From NCBI RefSeq assembly GCF_039724765.1, contig NZ_CP155729.1:248001-312000 (forward strand): 64,000 bases of DNA, given 5' to 3'. How positions within the stretch are numbered: position 1 is the first letter of the stretch; the number at the start of each line of letters is the position of its first letter. The position numbers were made by a program, and so were the translations under genes. Source of the stretch: Sagittula stellata E-37 (lineage in GTDB: Bacteria; Pseudomonadota; Alphaproteobacteria; Rhodobacterales; Rhodobacteraceae). Below are positions 46,413-56,127 of this stretch, piece after piece. The notes under the pieces were generated by a model. It had not been told where the DNA came from. It searched no databases and saw nothing but the letters and a program-made list of their open reading frames with translations.

Positions 46413-46715
46413 ATGAAACCGATCCGTCTTTTCCTGAGCGCCGTGGCCGTCGCCGCGTTCACCACTCCAGCCCTTTCTGAACAGGATACCACCTGCATGT
46501 CACCTCTTGCCCATTCGATCTGCGCCTACGAGGCCATTCTCGCCCATCTCACCGATACCTACAAACGCACCGGCGGTGGCGGGATCGGCGGCATTCGTCA
46601 GATCAGCACCGACGTCTACGAAGTGAAGATCCTGCACGAGGGCGGCCCGAACGTCATGACCGTCGCCGTCACCCACGCGGAGGACGGCACCGTCACCCGC
46701 GTGACCGAGGAATAG
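46413..46715 (+). CDS. Small exported protein coupled to the metzincin gene
   Basis: A 100-aa protein with a signal peptide (MKPIRLFLSAVAVAAFTTPALS) and a mature part of about 78 residues holding two Cys (in TTCMSPLAHSIC), a Gly-rich stretch (RTGGGGIGGI) and a beta-rich end. Not recognised. The start codon is 2 nt after the protease stop, and its Shine-Dalgarno (GAGG) lies inside the protease gene, so translation is probably coupled. An inhibitor, chaperone or target role is possible but not shown. Confidence 0.7.
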   Translation: MKPIRLFLSAVAVAAFTTPALSEQDTTCMSPLAHSICAYEAILAHLTDTYKRTGGGGIGGIRQISTDVYEVKILHEGGPNVMTVAVTHAEDGTVTRVTEE

Positions 46716-46723
46716 GGACCGGC

Positions 46724-46767
46724 GGCGCGGGACTGTCCCGCGCCAACCGCTTGGCCCCAGTGGCCAA
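46724..46767. terminator. Hairpins between the small exported protein and maeB
   Basis: A 9-bp stem GGCGCGGGA / TCCCGCGCC (46724-46744, loop CTG) and a second stem TTGGCC / GGCCAA (46751-46767) in the convergent gap. No T run, so intrinsic termination is weakly supported. Confidence 0.45.
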
Positions 46768-46785
46768 CGCATGGTCAACCTGTGG

Positions 46786-49041
46786 TCAGCCGACCTTGCA
46801 GGCCGCAAGCACGGCCATGTTCAGAATGTCATTCGCGGTGGACGCCGACGAACAGATCTGGATCGAGTGATCGACGCCTGCAAGGATCGGACCGATGATC
46901 GTCGCGCCCGCCAGTTCCTGCATCAGCTTGGTCGAGATGGACGCCGAGTGCCGCGCCGGAACGACGAGGATGTTCGCCGGTCCGGTCAGACGCTGGAACG
47001 GGTAGGACTCTTGGGCCTTCGGGTTCAGCGCCACGTCGACCGTCATCTCACCCTCGTATTCGAAGGACACGCCACGCTGGTCGAGAACCTGCGGCGCGAG
47101 GTGCATCTTCTCGGCCCGTTCCGACACCGGGTATCCGAAGGTCGAAAAGCTGACGAAGGCGACACGCGGTTCAAGACCCAGGTGGCGCGCCACGTCGGCG
47201 GCACGCTCGGCGATGGTGGCGAGATCCTCTTCGTTCGGCCATTCGTGCACCAGCGTGTCGGAGATCATCACGATCCGCCCCTTGTGCAGGATCGCGGTGA
47301 CTCCGGCGGCGCCGTGCTTGGCGTCGGCGTCGATGACGTGGTTGATCAGCTGGAGCACGTGGGCCGACTTGCGTGTCGCGCCCGTGACCAGCCCGTCGCC
47401 GTGACCATGGGCCAGCATCAGCGCACCAAAGACGTGGCGGTCGCGCGCGGCAAGCCGGTGAACGTCCTGACGGTCCATGCCCCGGCGCTGCAGGCGCTCG
47501 TAAAGGAAATCCTTGTAGGTTTGGAGATGGCGGCTGTTGGCGGCGTTCACCACTTCGAGTTCCCGCACCGCGTCAGCAAGGCCCGCTTCTTCCAGCTTCT
47601 GTTTCACGTCCGCCTCTCGGCCCACGACCAGCGCCTTGCCGAAGCCATTGCGCTGGTACAGCACCGCGGCACGCAACACGCGGGGATCGTCGCCCTCGGC
47701 AAAGATCATGCGGGCCTGCGCCGCACGCGCCCGGTTGTTGATCGACCGCAGGATCGGTGTGGTCGGGTCCATCCGTGCCTTCAGCCGTTCCGTATAGGCG
47801 CCCATGTCGACGATCGGGCGACGGGCTGCACCGGTGTCCATGCCCGCGCGCGCCACGGCGGGCGGAATGCGATGAATCAGGCGCGGGTCGAAGGGCGTCG
47901 GGATGATGTAGTCACGCCCGAAGGAAAGCGTCTTGCCATAGGCGAGGCCTACCTCGTCCGGCACATCCTCACGCGCGAGGGCGGCAAGCGCTTCGGCACA
48001 GGCGATCTTCATCTCGTCATTGATCGCGCGGGCGTGGATGTCCAGCGCCCCGCGGAAGAGGTAGGGGAAACCCAGGACGTTGTTCACCTGGTTGGGATAG
48101 TCCGAACGGCCGGTGGCCACGATGGCGTCGGCACGGACCTCGTGGGCCTCCTCCGGCGTGATTTCCGGATCGGGGTTCGCCATGGCGAAGATCACCGGGT
48201 CGTCGGCCATGTCCATGACCATCTGCTGCGTGACGGCACCTTTGGCAGACACGCCGAGGAAGACGTCGGCCCCCTTCATCGCGTCTTCGAGCGTGCGCAG
48301 TTCGGTCTTGACCGCGTGGGCCGATTTCCACTGGTTCATGCCCTCGGTGCGGCCCTGGTAGATCACGCCCTTCGTGTCACACATGATGCAGTTTTCGTGC
48401 TTGGCCCCCATGGACTTGAGCAGTTCGAGGCAGGCGATCCCCGCCGCACCCGCACCGTTCAGGACAATACGCACGTCCTCGATCTTCTTTCCGGACAGGT
48501 GCAGGGCGTTGATGAGGCCCGCAGCACAGATCACGGCAGTGCCGTGCTGATCGTCGTGGAAGACGGGGATGTCCATCTGCTCCTTGAGCGTCTGCTCGAT
48601 GATGAAACACTCCGGCGCCTTGATGTCTTCCAGGTTGATGCCCCCGAAGGTCGGTCCCATCAGACGCACGGCCTTGATGATTTCTTCAGGGTCCTCGGTG
48701 TCCAGCTCGATATCGATGGAGTTCACGTCGGCGAACCGCTTGAAGAGAACCGACTTGCCCTCCATCACCGGTTTAGAGCCGAGCGCGCCGAGATTTCCGA
48801 GACCCAGCACAGCCGTCCCGTTCGAGATCACCGCGACGAGGTTGCCCTTGTTGGTGTAGTCGTAGGCCAGTTCCGGGTTCTCGGCGATGTCTTCGCAGGG
48901 GATCGCCACGCCGGGTGAGTAAGCAAGCGACAGATCGCGCTGCGTGGTCATCGGAACCGTGGCCTGCACCTCCCACTTGCCGGGCGTGGGTTCCAGATGG
49001 AAGGCAAGCGCCTCTTCGCGGGTGAACTTCACTTTTGCCAT
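46786..49041 (-). CDS. maeB: NADP-dependent malic enzyme with phosphotransacetylase-like domain
   Basis: A 751-aa MaeB. Residues about 1-430 form the malic enzyme: SLAYSPGVAIPCEDI, GLGNLGALGSKPVMEGK, PVFHDDQHGTAVI and the Rossmann motif LNGAGAAGIACLELL. Residues about 430-751 are the phosphate acetyltransferase-like regulatory domain (IFAEGDDPRVLRAA..., HGHGDGLVTG). It makes pyruvate and NADPH from malate. ATG at 49039-49041 has GGGGAGG upstream. It diverges from mutS. Confidence 0.96.
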   Translation of the reverse strand: MAKVKFTREEALAFHLEPTPGKWEVQATVPMTTQRDLSLAYSPGVAIPCEDIAENPELAYDYTNKGNLVAVISNGTAVLGLGNLGALGSKPVMEGKSVLFKRFADVNSIDIELDTEDPEEIIKAVRLMGPTFGGINLEDIKAPECFIIEQTLKEQMDIPVFHDDQHGTAVICAAGLINALHLSGKKIEDVRIVLNGAGAAGIACLELLKSMGAKHENCIMCDTKGVIYQGRTEGMNQWKSAHAVKTELRTLEDAMKGADVFLGVSAKGAVTQQMVMDMADDPVIFAMANPDPEITPEEAHEVRADAIVATGRSDYPNQVNNVLGFPYLFRGALDIHARAINDEMKIACAEALAALAREDVPDEVGLAYGKTLSFGRDYIIPTPFDPRLIHRIPPAVARAGMDTGAARRPIVDMGAYTERLKARMDPTTPILRSINNRARAAQARMIFAEGDDPRVLRAAVLYQRNGFGKALVVGREADVKQKLEEAGLADAVRELEVVNAANSRHLQTYKDFLYERLQRRGMDRQDVHRLAARDRHVFGALMLAHGHGDGLVTGATRKSAHVLQLINHVIDADAKHGAAGVTAILHKGRIVMISDTLVHEWPNEEDLATIAERAADVARHLGLEPRVAFVSFSTFGYPVSERAEKMHLAPQVLDQRGVSFEYEGEMTVDVALNPKAQESYPFQRLTGPANILVVPARHSASISTKLMQELAGATIIGPILAGVDHSIQICSSASTANDILNMAVLAACKVG

Positions 49042-49114
49042 GGACCGGCCTCCCCGTTTTGGTGTCCGGATTCATTACCCTTGGATTGATCAGGCAACAA
49101 TGGGTCAAGGGCGC

Positions 49115-49151
49115 TGCTAGCGCGACCATTTCAGGTGCTAGCGCGACCATT
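49115..49151. repeat. 16-bp direct repeat, period 21 bp, in the maeB-mutS gap
   Basis: TGCTAGCGCGACCATT at 49115-49130 and again, exactly, at 49136-49151. Spacing of two helical turns suggests paired binding of a regulator to one DNA face. It lies 74 nt upstream of the maeB start and 93 nt upstream of mutS. Confidence 0.75.
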
Positions 49152-49243
49152 GTGGCGACAGTGTCCCGCCTGTGCCCGAACCGGCCCTTTCACAGCGCGA
49201 CCGGACTGATATACGGCTTCGGACCAAGCGGAAGGAAAGGCCC

Positions 49244-51877
49244 ATGTCCAACGTCACACCGATGATGGCACAATACCTGGAGATCAAGGCGCAGTACCCT
49301 GATGCGCTGCTGTTCTACCGGATGGGTGACTTCTACGAGATGTTCTTCGACGACGCCGTGGCGGCCTCGGAAGCGTTGGACATCGCCCTGACGAAACGCG
49401 GCAAGCACGACGGCGACGATATCCCGATGTGCGGGGTCCCGGTGCACGCGGCAGAGGGCTACCTGCTGACGCTGATCCGCAAGGGATTCCGGGTCGCCGT
49501 CGGCGAGCAACTGGAAAGCCCCGAAGAGGCGAAGAAACGCGGCTACAAGGCAGTCGTGAAACGCGACGTCGTGCGGCTGGTGACACCCGGCACGCTGACC
49601 GAGGACACGCTGCTGGAGGCGCGTCGGCACAATTTCCTCTGCGCATTGGGCAATGTCAGAGACGAATGGGCGCTGGCGTGGACCGACATTTCGACCGGCG
49701 CGTTTCACGTGATGCCGCTGGGACAGGCCCGCATCGGCGCGGAACTGGCACGTCTGGCCCCGTCCGAAGTCCTGGTGTCCGAAAAGGTCGACGAGACGCT
49801 GCGCGACGTGCTGGGCGATCTGGGGATCGAGGCAACGGTTCTGGGGGCGGCATCGTTCGACTCCGGCGCCGCCGAGCAACGCCTGTGCAGCACCTTCGCC
49901 GTACAGACCTTGGCAGGGTTCGGGTCGTTTTCGCGGGCGGAACTCTCGGGGATGGGCGCCCTTGTCGATTATCTGGACATCACCCAGAAGGGGCAGCTGC
50001 CGCTGCTTCAGACGCCCCGGCAGGAGGCTGGCGCGCGGCTGATGCAGATCGACGCAGCGACGCGCCGGAACCTTGAACTGACCTCTGCCATGTCCGGCGG
50101 CCGGTCAGGATCGCTGCTGGCGGCGATTGACCGGACCGTGACATCGGGCGGCGCGCGACTGCTGGAGCGGCGGGTGTCTTCTCCCTCTCGCGACCTGGCA
50201 GTGATCGAAGAGCGGCTGGATGCGGTGCGTTGGGGCGTCGAGGGGTCGTTCTCGGACGCGCTGCGGGAGCTGCTGCGTCGTGTCCCGGACGTCGAGCGCG
50301 CCCTGTCTCGGCTAGGTCTGGACCGGGGCGGCCCGCGCGACCTGACGGCGGTGCGCAGCGCCCTGACCCAGGCGCAGACGATCTGTGAACGGCTGGACGG
50401 TGTGGAGCTGCCGGCCCTTTTGCGGCGGAGCAGAGACGCATTGTCGGGGCACGATGCCCTGTTGGAGGTGCTGGACGCGGCCCTGATTGTAGAGCCGCCA
50501 CTGCGCGTGTCCGATGGCGGCTTTGTCGCGCAGGGGTACGACGAAGCGCTGGACCAGGCCCGTACCCTGCGGGACGAGGGCCGTGGCGTCATCGCACGGA
50601 TGCAGGGGGAGTATGCCGAAGAGACCGGGATCAGTTCGCTCAAGATCAAGCACAACAACGTGCTGGGTTACTTCATCGAGGTGACAGCCACCCATGCCGA
50701 CAAAATGCACGCCCGCAGCGACCGGTTCATCCATCGCCAGACGACCGCCAACCAGGTGCGCTTTACGACGACCGAACTGTCGGAGCTGGAAACACGCATC
50801 CTGAACGCCGGAGCTGAAGCGGCCGCAATCGAAAAGCGGCTCTATGACACCCTGAGACATGAGATTCTGGATAGGGCAGGGGTGCTGGCCGAGGTTGCAT
50901 TCGCGTTGGCGGAAATCGACTTGGCGCTTGGTCTGGCAGAACTGGCGCGGCAGCGGGACTGGTGTCTGCCCAAGGTCGACGACAGCCGTGCCTTCGATAT
51001 CGAGGCCGGGCGGCATCCGGTGGTAGAAGCGGCGCTGCAGAAAGCCGGGGAGCCCTTCATCGCCAACGACTGCGCCCTGAGCGCAGAAGGCGATGCCGCT
51101 TCGGTGCGCTTGCTGACCGGCCCGAACATGGCCGGCAAATCGACCTATCTGAGGCAGAATGCGCTGATCGCGCTTCTGGCGCAGATCGGGTCATACGTTC
51201 CCGCGCGTTCGGCGCATATCGGGGTGGTCAGCCAGATCTTCAGCCGGGTCGGGGCCTCCGACGATCTGGCGCGGGGGAGGTCGACCTTCATGGTCGAGAT
51301 GGTGGAAACAGCCGCAATCCTCAATCAGGCGGACGATCGCGCGCTGGTCATCCTTGACGAGATCGGTCGCGGAACGGCCACCTACGACGGGCTGAGCATC
51401 GCCTGGGCCACGCTGGAACACCTCCATGAAGTCAATCGCGTGCGCGGTCTGTTCGCCACGCACTACCATGAACTTACCGTGCTGGCGGGAAAGCTGCCCG
51501 GCGTGAAAAACGCCACGGTGGCGGTCAAGGAATGGGACGGCGACGTGATCTTCTTGCACGAGGTGCACGACGGTGCCGCCGACCGGTCCTACGGTGTCCA
51601 GGTCGCACAACTCGCCGGGTTGCCCAAGGCCGTCATAACGCGGGCCCGCGACGTGCTGGAAGCGCTGGAGAAGGGAGAGCGGGAACGCGCGTCGCCCAAG
51701 GCCTTGATCGACGATCTGCCGCTGTTCTCCGCCGCGGCGAAGACACCGGCGCCCGCTGTTTCACGGGAAACACCTTCGGCGGTGGAAGAAAAACTTGCGG
51801 CGATCACCCCGGATGAGATGTCGCCGCGGGAAGCGCTTCAGATGCTCTACGACCTGAAAGCGCTGATGAAGGGGTGA
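49244..51877 (+). CDS. mutS: DNA mismatch repair ATPase MutS
   Basis: An 877-aa mismatch-recognition protein. The mismatch-binding motif FYRMGDFYEMF is near residue 25. Walker A is GPNMAGKSTYLRQ near residue 626, followed by LDEIGRGTATYDG. ATG at 49244 has GGAAAGG upstream and gives the family N-terminus (MSNVTPMMAQYLEIK); an in-frame start at 49172 looks spurious. A parS-like site lies in its last 120 nt (51757-51772), encoding VSRET. Confidence 0.97.
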   Translation: MSNVTPMMAQYLEIKAQYPDALLFYRMGDFYEMFFDDAVAASEALDIALTKRGKHDGDDIPMCGVPVHAAEGYLLTLIRKGFRVAVGEQLESPEEAKKRGYKAVVKRDVVRLVTPGTLTEDTLLEARRHNFLCALGNVRDEWALAWTDISTGAFHVMPLGQARIGAELARLAPSEVLVSEKVDETLRDVLGDLGIEATVLGAASFDSGAAEQRLCSTFAVQTLAGFGSFSRAELSGMGALVDYLDITQKGQLPLLQTPRQEAGARLMQIDAATRRNLELTSAMSGGRSGSLLAAIDRTVTSGGARLLERRVSSPSRDLAVIEERLDAVRWGVEGSFSDALRELLRRVPDVERALSRLGLDRGGPRDLTAVRSALTQAQTICERLDGVELPALLRRSRDALSGHDALLEVLDAALIVEPPLRVSDGGFVAQGYDEALDQARTLRDEGRGVIARMQGEYAEETGISSLKIKHNNVLGYFIEVTATHADKMHARSDRFIHRQTTANQVRFTTTELSELETRILNAGAEAAAIEKRLYDTLRHEILDRAGVLAEVAFALAEIDLALGLAELARQRDWCLPKVDDSRAFDIEAGRHPVVEAALQKAGEPFIANDCALSAEGDAASVRLLTGPNMAGKSTYLRQNALIALLAQIGSYVPARSAHIGVVSQIFSRVGASDDLARGRSTFMVEMVETAAILNQADDRALVILDEIGRGTATYDGLSIAWATLEHLHEVNRVRGLFATHYHELTVLAGKLPGVKNATVAVKEWDGDVIFLHEVHDGAADRSYGVQVAQLAGLPKAVITRARDVLEALEKGERERASPKALIDDLPLFSAAAKTPAPAVSRETPSAVEEKLAAITPDEMSPREALQMLYDLKALMKG
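51757..51772. promoter_or_regulatory. parS-like site 1 (in mutS)
   Basis: TGTTTCACGGGAAACA, one mismatch from the parS consensus TGTTTCACGTGAAACA, inside the 3' end of mutS. It is a predicted ParB binding site. Confidence 0.7.
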
Positions 51878-51899
51878 AGGTGGGTCACCGACCCACCTT
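51877..51899. terminator. Hairpin between mutS and grpE
   Basis: A perfect 9-bp stem AAGGTGGGT / ACCCACCTT with a CACCG loop in the 39-nt convergent gap, starting in the mutS stop codon. No long T run. Confidence 0.55.
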
Positions 51900-51916
51900 G
51901 CCAGGACCTTAAGACG

Positions 51917-52480
51917 TCACTTTGCCGGGGTGGAGCTGACACCGACCTGCGCGGGGCGCAGGAGACGGTCATGCAGCATGAAGCCCTCGGCAGAAACCTG
52001 GATGATCTCGCCGGCCGAGGTGCCCGGCACCGGGGCTTCGAACATCGCTTCGTGCAGTTTCGGGTCGAATCGCTCGCCGATTTCTGGCGACACGCGGGTC
52101 ATGCCGTGACGATCGAAGACGTTCATCAGCTCTTTCAGCGTCAGCTCGACACCTTCAACGAGTGCGGTCGATGCGTTGGAGCCGTCTTCCTTCGCCGCAA
52201 GCAGGGCGCGGTTCAGGTTGTCGTACACGGGCAGCAAGTCGCGTGCGATGCGGGAACCGCCGTAAGCCTGTGCTTCCTGCCGGTCCTTGGCGGCACGCTT
52301 GCGCGCGTTTTCCGCGTCAGCCAGGGCGCGCATGAAGCGGTCCTTGTAATCGTCGCGTTCCGCGCGGAGGGCGTCCACTTCCGCGGCCTCGTCGTCAATC
52401 TCTTCCTCGGCACCGGCATATGTTTCGGCTTCGGCGCTTTCGACATCGTCGAGGAATTGCTCTTCTTTCGGATCTGCCAT
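51917..52480 (-). CDS. grpE: Nucleotide exchange factor GrpE
   Basis: A 187-aa DnaK co-chaperone. It has an acidic N-terminus, a long coiled coil (about 30-85, with RDDYKDRFMRALADAENARKR) and the C-terminal beta domain with HEAMFEAPVPGTSAGEIIQV. It directly follows hrcA on the same strand (3 nt), forming a heat-shock pair. Confidence 0.95.
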   Translation of the reverse strand: MADPKEEQFLDDVESAEAETYAGAEEEIDDEAAEVDALRAERDDYKDRFMRALADAENARKRAAKDRQEAQAYGGSRIARDLLPVYDNLNRALLAAKEDGSNASTALVEGVELTLKELMNVFDRHGMTRVSPEIGERFDPKLHEAMFEAPVPGTSAGEIIQVSAEGFMLHDRLLRPAQVGVSSTPAK

Positions 52481-52483
52481 TCT

Positions 52484-53548
52484 TCACCTCTGGCTCCGGT
52501 CGGTGATCAGCTTGCCGACCAGTTGCGCTGTATAATCCACGATCGGGACGATGCGCCCGTAATTCAGACGGGTGGGTCCGATGACCCCGACGGCACCGAT
52601 GATCTTTCGGTCTGCGTTCATATATGGAGACACCACCAGAGAGGAACCCGAAAGTGAGAAAAGTTTGTTCTCTGACCCGATAAAAATGCGCACCCCTTCG
52701 CCGTCTTCGGTCAATTCGAGGAACTCTGCGATATCCCGTTTGCGTTCGAGGTCGTCGAACAGGCTGCGGATTCGGTCAAGCTCTTCTTCTGCCGACTCAT
52801 CGAGAAGATTCGCCCTACCGCGCACGATCAGCCGTTCGGAGTTGCGCCCCTCGCCGTCCCAGATGGCGATGCCCGCGTCTATGAGATCTGCAGCGAGCGT
52901 GTCGATTTCCCGGCGGCGGGCCTTGACCTCTTCCTGCATGACCTTGCGAAGATCGGAGAGTGTGCGGCCCTCGGCCAGCGCATTGATGAAATTCGCCGCC
53001 TCGCGCATCGCGGAGGGAGTCAGACCCGGCGGCGGTGTGAACACACGGTTTTCCACGTGCCCGTCGGCGAAGACGATGACCACCAGTGCGCGGTCCTGAG
53101 CGAGCGAGACGAAATCGATGTGTTTCAGCGGTGCCTCGTGTTTCGGGGTCAGGACGAGAGAAGCGCCGCGCGTGACGCCGGAGAGGGCAGAGCCTATTTC
53201 GTCCAGAAGGCCGCCGACGTCGCCGCTGCGTCCAACCGTGGCGTCCAGCTTTTCACGGTCGCTGTTGTCCAGATCGCGCACTTCCAGAAGGCCGTCGACG
53301 AACATGCGCAGACCAAGCTGCGTGGGCACGCGGCCTGCGGACACGTGCGGGCTGTCGAGCAGGCCGAGGAATTCGAGGTCCTGCATCACGTTGCGAATGG
53401 TCGCCGCCGAGATACGTTCAGAGAGCATGCGGGTTAGGCTGCGCGACCCGACGGGTTCGCCGCTTTCGAGGTAGCCCTCGACGACCCGGCGAAAGACTTC
53501 GCGGGATCGGTCGTTCAGCTCGGACAGAATTTCGTTTGCTTCGGCCAT
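52484..53548 (-). CDS. hrcA: Heat-inducible transcription repressor HrcA
   Basis: A 354-aa repressor that binds CIRCE operators. The N-terminal winged helix shows [13 protein letters not shown] and [19 protein letters not shown]; the GAF-like C-terminus has [30 protein letters not shown] at 53546-53548 with GGGGC upstream is preferred over a longer in-frame start. Upstream I see only a poor CIRCE resemblance, so self-regulation is not supported by sequence. Confidence 0.95.
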   Translation of the reverse strand: MAEANEILSELNDRSREVFRRVVEGYLESGEPVGSRSLTRMLSERISAATIRNVMQDLEFLGLLDSPHVSAGRVPTQLGLRMFVDGLLEVRDLDNSDREKLDATVGRSGDVGGLLDEIGSALSGVTRGASLVLTPKHEAPLKHIDFVSLAQDRALVVIVFADGHVENRVFTPPPGLTPSAMREAANFINALAEGRTLSDLRKVMQEEVKARRREIDTLAADLIDAGIAIWDGEGRNSERLIVRGRANLLDESAEEELDRIRSLFDDLERKRDIAEFLELTEDGEGVRIFIGSENKLFSLSGSSLVVSPYMNADRKIIGAVGVIGPTRLNYGRIVPIVDYTAQLVGKLITDRSQR

Positions 53549-53655
53549 ACTTGCCCCTTTGCTCGTCATTAAAGAGCATGTCGGACGCGCGTCAATCGGG
53601 GTTGCGCTTACGGGTGCGCCCTGTCTATCCCGTGAGAAACAGGAAAGGACAGACC

Positions 53656-54369
53656 ATGCGACCGTCGGGACGAGACTTAAGCGAGATGCGCCCGGTTTCA
53701 ATCGAAACCGGAGTAACGAAGCACGCAGAGGGCTCTTGCCTCATAAAGATGGGCGACACGCATGTGCTCTGCACCGCATCCCTGGAAGAGCGCGTGCCGC
53801 CCTTCGTGAAGGGCAGCGGGCAGGGCTGGGTGACGGCGGAATACGGCATGCTGCCGCGCTCCACGTCGTCCCGGATGCGGCGCGAGGCGGCAATGGGCAA
53901 GCAGGGCGGCCGGACGGTCGAGATCCAGCGCCTGATCGGCCGCGCCCTGCGCGCGGGCGTCGATCGCAACGCTCTCGGCGAACGGCAGATCACCGTGGAC
54001 TGCGATGTGATCCAGGCGGATGGCGGCACGCGCTGCGCGTCGATCACCGGCGGCTGGGTGGCTTTGCGGCTGGCGGTCAACAAGCTGATGAAGGCCGGTG
54101 ACATCGTCACGGATCCGCTGATTTCCGAGGTCGCGGCCGTGAGCTGCGGGATCTACGCGGGGCAAGCGGTGCTGGATCTCGACTACCCCGAGGACAGCGA
54201 AGCGGGCGTTGACGGCAACTTCATCCTGCGTGGCGACAACGCGCTGATCGAAGTCCAGATGAGCGCCGAAGGCTCGGTCTTTTCCCGCAACCAGATGACG
54301 CAACTGATGGACCTCGCCGAGAAGGGCGTGGTGGAACTGGTTGCGGCGCAGCGGGCAGCGGTGAAATGA
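53656..54369 (+). CDS. rph: Ribonuclease PH
   Basis: A 237-aa phosphorolytic exoribonuclease trimming tRNA 3' ends. The N-terminus [19 protein letters not shown] and the phosphate-binding region ([41 protein letters not shown]) are all intact. ATG at 53656 has AAGGA 7 nt upstream. It overlaps rdgB by ATGA and diverges from hrcA. Confidence 0.97.
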   Translation: MRPSGRDLSEMRPVSIETGVTKHAEGSCLIKMGDTHVLCTASLEERVPPFVKGSGQGWVTAEYGMLPRSTSSRMRREAAMGKQGGRTVEIQRLIGRALRAGVDRNALGERQITVDCDVIQADGGTRCASITGGWVALRLAVNKLMKAGDIVTDPLISEVAAVSCGIYAGQAVLDLDYPEDSEAGVDGNFILRGDNALIEVQMSAEGSVFSRNQMTQLMDLAEKGVVELVAAQRAAVK

Positions 54370-54977
54370 CACGCAAGTTCGAGGGCGAAAAACTTCTCGT
54401 TGCGACCCATAACCAGGGGAAGCTGGAAGAGATCGCCGATCTTCTGAAACCGTTCGGGGTCGAGGTCGTGGGTGCGGCGGGCATGGGTCTGCCGGAACCC
54501 GTCGAGGACGGCACGACCTTTATCGAGAACGCGCGGATCAAGGCCCACGCCGCAGCCAAGGCGACAGGTCTGCCCGCATTGTCGGACGATTCCGGGATCG
54601 AGATCGACGCGCTCGACAAGGCGCCGGGGGTCTATACGGCGGACTGGGCGGAAACCGAGACGGGCCGCGACTTCGTTATGGCCATGACCAAGTCGCACGA
54701 TCTTCTGGTGAAATCAGGCGCACCGGAGCCCTGGATCGCGCGGTTCTGTTGCACGCTGGTCCTTGCCTGGCCCGACGGTCATGACGAAGTGTTTCCCGGC
54801 AAGATGGAAGGCCGTGTGGTCTGGCCCATGCGGGGGGAACAGGGGCATGGCTACGATCCGATCTTTCAGCCGGAAGGCTACGATGTGACCTTCGGCGAGA
54901 TGGATCGCTGGGAAAAGAACAAGATCAGCCACCGTGCCGATGCGTTCCGCAAGTTCGTCGACGGCTGTTTTGCCTGA
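54366..54977 (+). CDS. rdgB: XTP/dITP pyrophosphatase (non-canonical purine NTPase)
   Basis: A 203-aa Ham1-family enzyme removing deaminated purine nucleotides. The motifs are [12 protein letters not shown] near the start, [13 protein letters not shown] (Asp general base), FPGKMEGR and [12 protein letters not shown]. It starts inside the rph stop (ATGA) and is followed with overlap by hemW, giving the run rph-rdgB-hemW. Confidence 0.96.
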   Translation: MTRKFEGEKLLVATHNQGKLEEIADLLKPFGVEVVGAAGMGLPEPVEDGTTFIENARIKAHAAAKATGLPALSDDSGIEIDALDKAPGVYTADWAETETGRDFVMAMTKSHDLLVKSGAPEPWIARFCCTLVLAWPDGHDEVFPGKMEGRVVWPMRGEQGHGYDPIFQPEGYDVTFGEMDRWEKNKISHRADAFRKFVDGCFA

Positions 54978-56127
54978 GAACTGGCAGCAGGGGGGCTTTG
55001 GGCTTTACGTGCATTGGCCGTTTTGCGAGGCCAAATGCCCCTACTGCGACTTCAACAGCCACGTGGTGCGGGAGATCGACCAGACCCGCTGGGCGGCGGC
55101 CCTGGCCTCGGAAGTGCGGCGCGTGGCGGCAGAGACTTCGGGGCGGGTTCTGGGGTCGATATTCTTCGGTGGCGGCACCCCATCGCTAATGGCCCCGGAG
55201 ACCGTCGCGGCTGTGATCGACGCGGCCCGGGACGGCTGGACCTTCGGCAACAACATCGAAATCACGCTTGAAGCCAATCCACGCTCCGTGGAGGCCGCCC
55301 GGTTCGAGGGCTACGCGCGGGCGGGCGTCAATCGTGTGTCGCTGGGCGTACAGTCTTTGCGGGAACCGGACTTGCGCAAACTGGGTCGGCTTCATGACGT
55401 GACAGAAGCGCGCGCGGCCTTTGCCATCGCACGTCAGGTCTTTGACCGCGTGAGCTTTGACCTGATCTATGCGCGGCAAGGCCAGACATTGGCCGGTTGG
55501 GAAGAGGAATTAGGTGAGGCGCTCGACATGGCTGTCGACCATCTATCCCTTTACCAACTGACAATCGAGCCTGGGACGGCCTTCTGGGACCGCTCACAAG
55601 CGGGCAAATTGCGCGGGTTGCCGAGCGACGACCTGGGCGCCGATATGTACGAACTGACGCAGGAGATGTGCGCGCGTGCCGGCATGCCGGCGTATGAAGT
55701 GTCAAACCACGCGGGCGCGGATGCGGAATCCCGTCATAACCTCGTTTACTGGCGATATGGCGACTGGGTCGGTGTCGGACCCGGCGCGCATGGGCGGTTC
55801 GATCTGAACAGGCAGCGGATGGAAAGCGTCGCCTGGAGAATGCCGGGCCGATGGCTTACCGCCGTGGAAGAGGTGAAGTCTGGCGACGAATTGCGCTCAT
55901 CCGTCGATGGCAACGATCAGGCGATCGAATACCTTATGATGGGGTTGCGCCTATCGGAGGGTCTGGATCTGGCGAGATTACACCAGATGTCGCGCAATGT
56001 GGCTACTCTGAAGCAAATCAAGGATCTACAAGAGATGCAGCTTTTGGAGGTGTACTCCGGGAGGTTGGTCGCGACCCCCCGGGGACGTCTGGTCTTGAAC
56101 TCCGTGATCGAGTCGCTGCTGCCTTAG
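54970..56127 (+). CDS. hemW: HemW, radical SAM heme chaperone-like protein
   Basis: About 385 aa. The radical SAM motif CEAKCPYC (C-x3-C-x2-C) lies near residue 20, in [25 protein letters not shown], a strong GVQSL motif and the HemW C-terminal domain follow. It lacks the coproporphyrinogen oxidase (HemN) extra N-terminus. The start is uncertain: TTG at 54970 overlaps the rdgB stop by 8 nt; ATG codons at 54934/54940 are alternatives but would add residues of poor similarity. The 3' end overlaps the convergent parB gene by 4 nt. Confidence 0.92.
   Translation: MPENWQQGGFGLYVHWPFCEAKCPYCDFNSHVVREIDQTRWAAALASEVRRVAAETSGRVLGSIFFGGGTPSLMAPETVAAVIDAARDGWTFGNNIEITLEANPRSVEAARFEGYARAGVNRVSLGVQSLREPDLRKLGRLHDVTEARAAFAIARQVFDRVSFDLIYARQGQTLAGWEEELGEALDMAVDHLSLYQLTIEPGTAFWDRSQAGKLRGLPSDDLGADMYELTQEMCARAGMPAYEVSNHAGADAESRHNLVYWRYGDWVGVGPGAHGRFDLNRQRMESVAWRMPGRWLTAVEEVKSGDELRSSVDGNDQAIEYLMMGLRLSEGLDLARLHQMSRNVATLKQIKDLQEMQLLEVYSGRLVATPRGRLVLNSVIESLLP

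Noticed and set aside
46771..48918. Long open frame on the plus strand across maeB
   Set aside because: It is the mirror of the intact maeB coding frame and has no recognisable motifs.
53555..53580. CIRCE-like inverted repeat before hrcA (GCTC-N9-GAGC)
   Set aside because: Only the inner four bases of each arm match; the outer TTAGCA/TGCTAA parts are missing.
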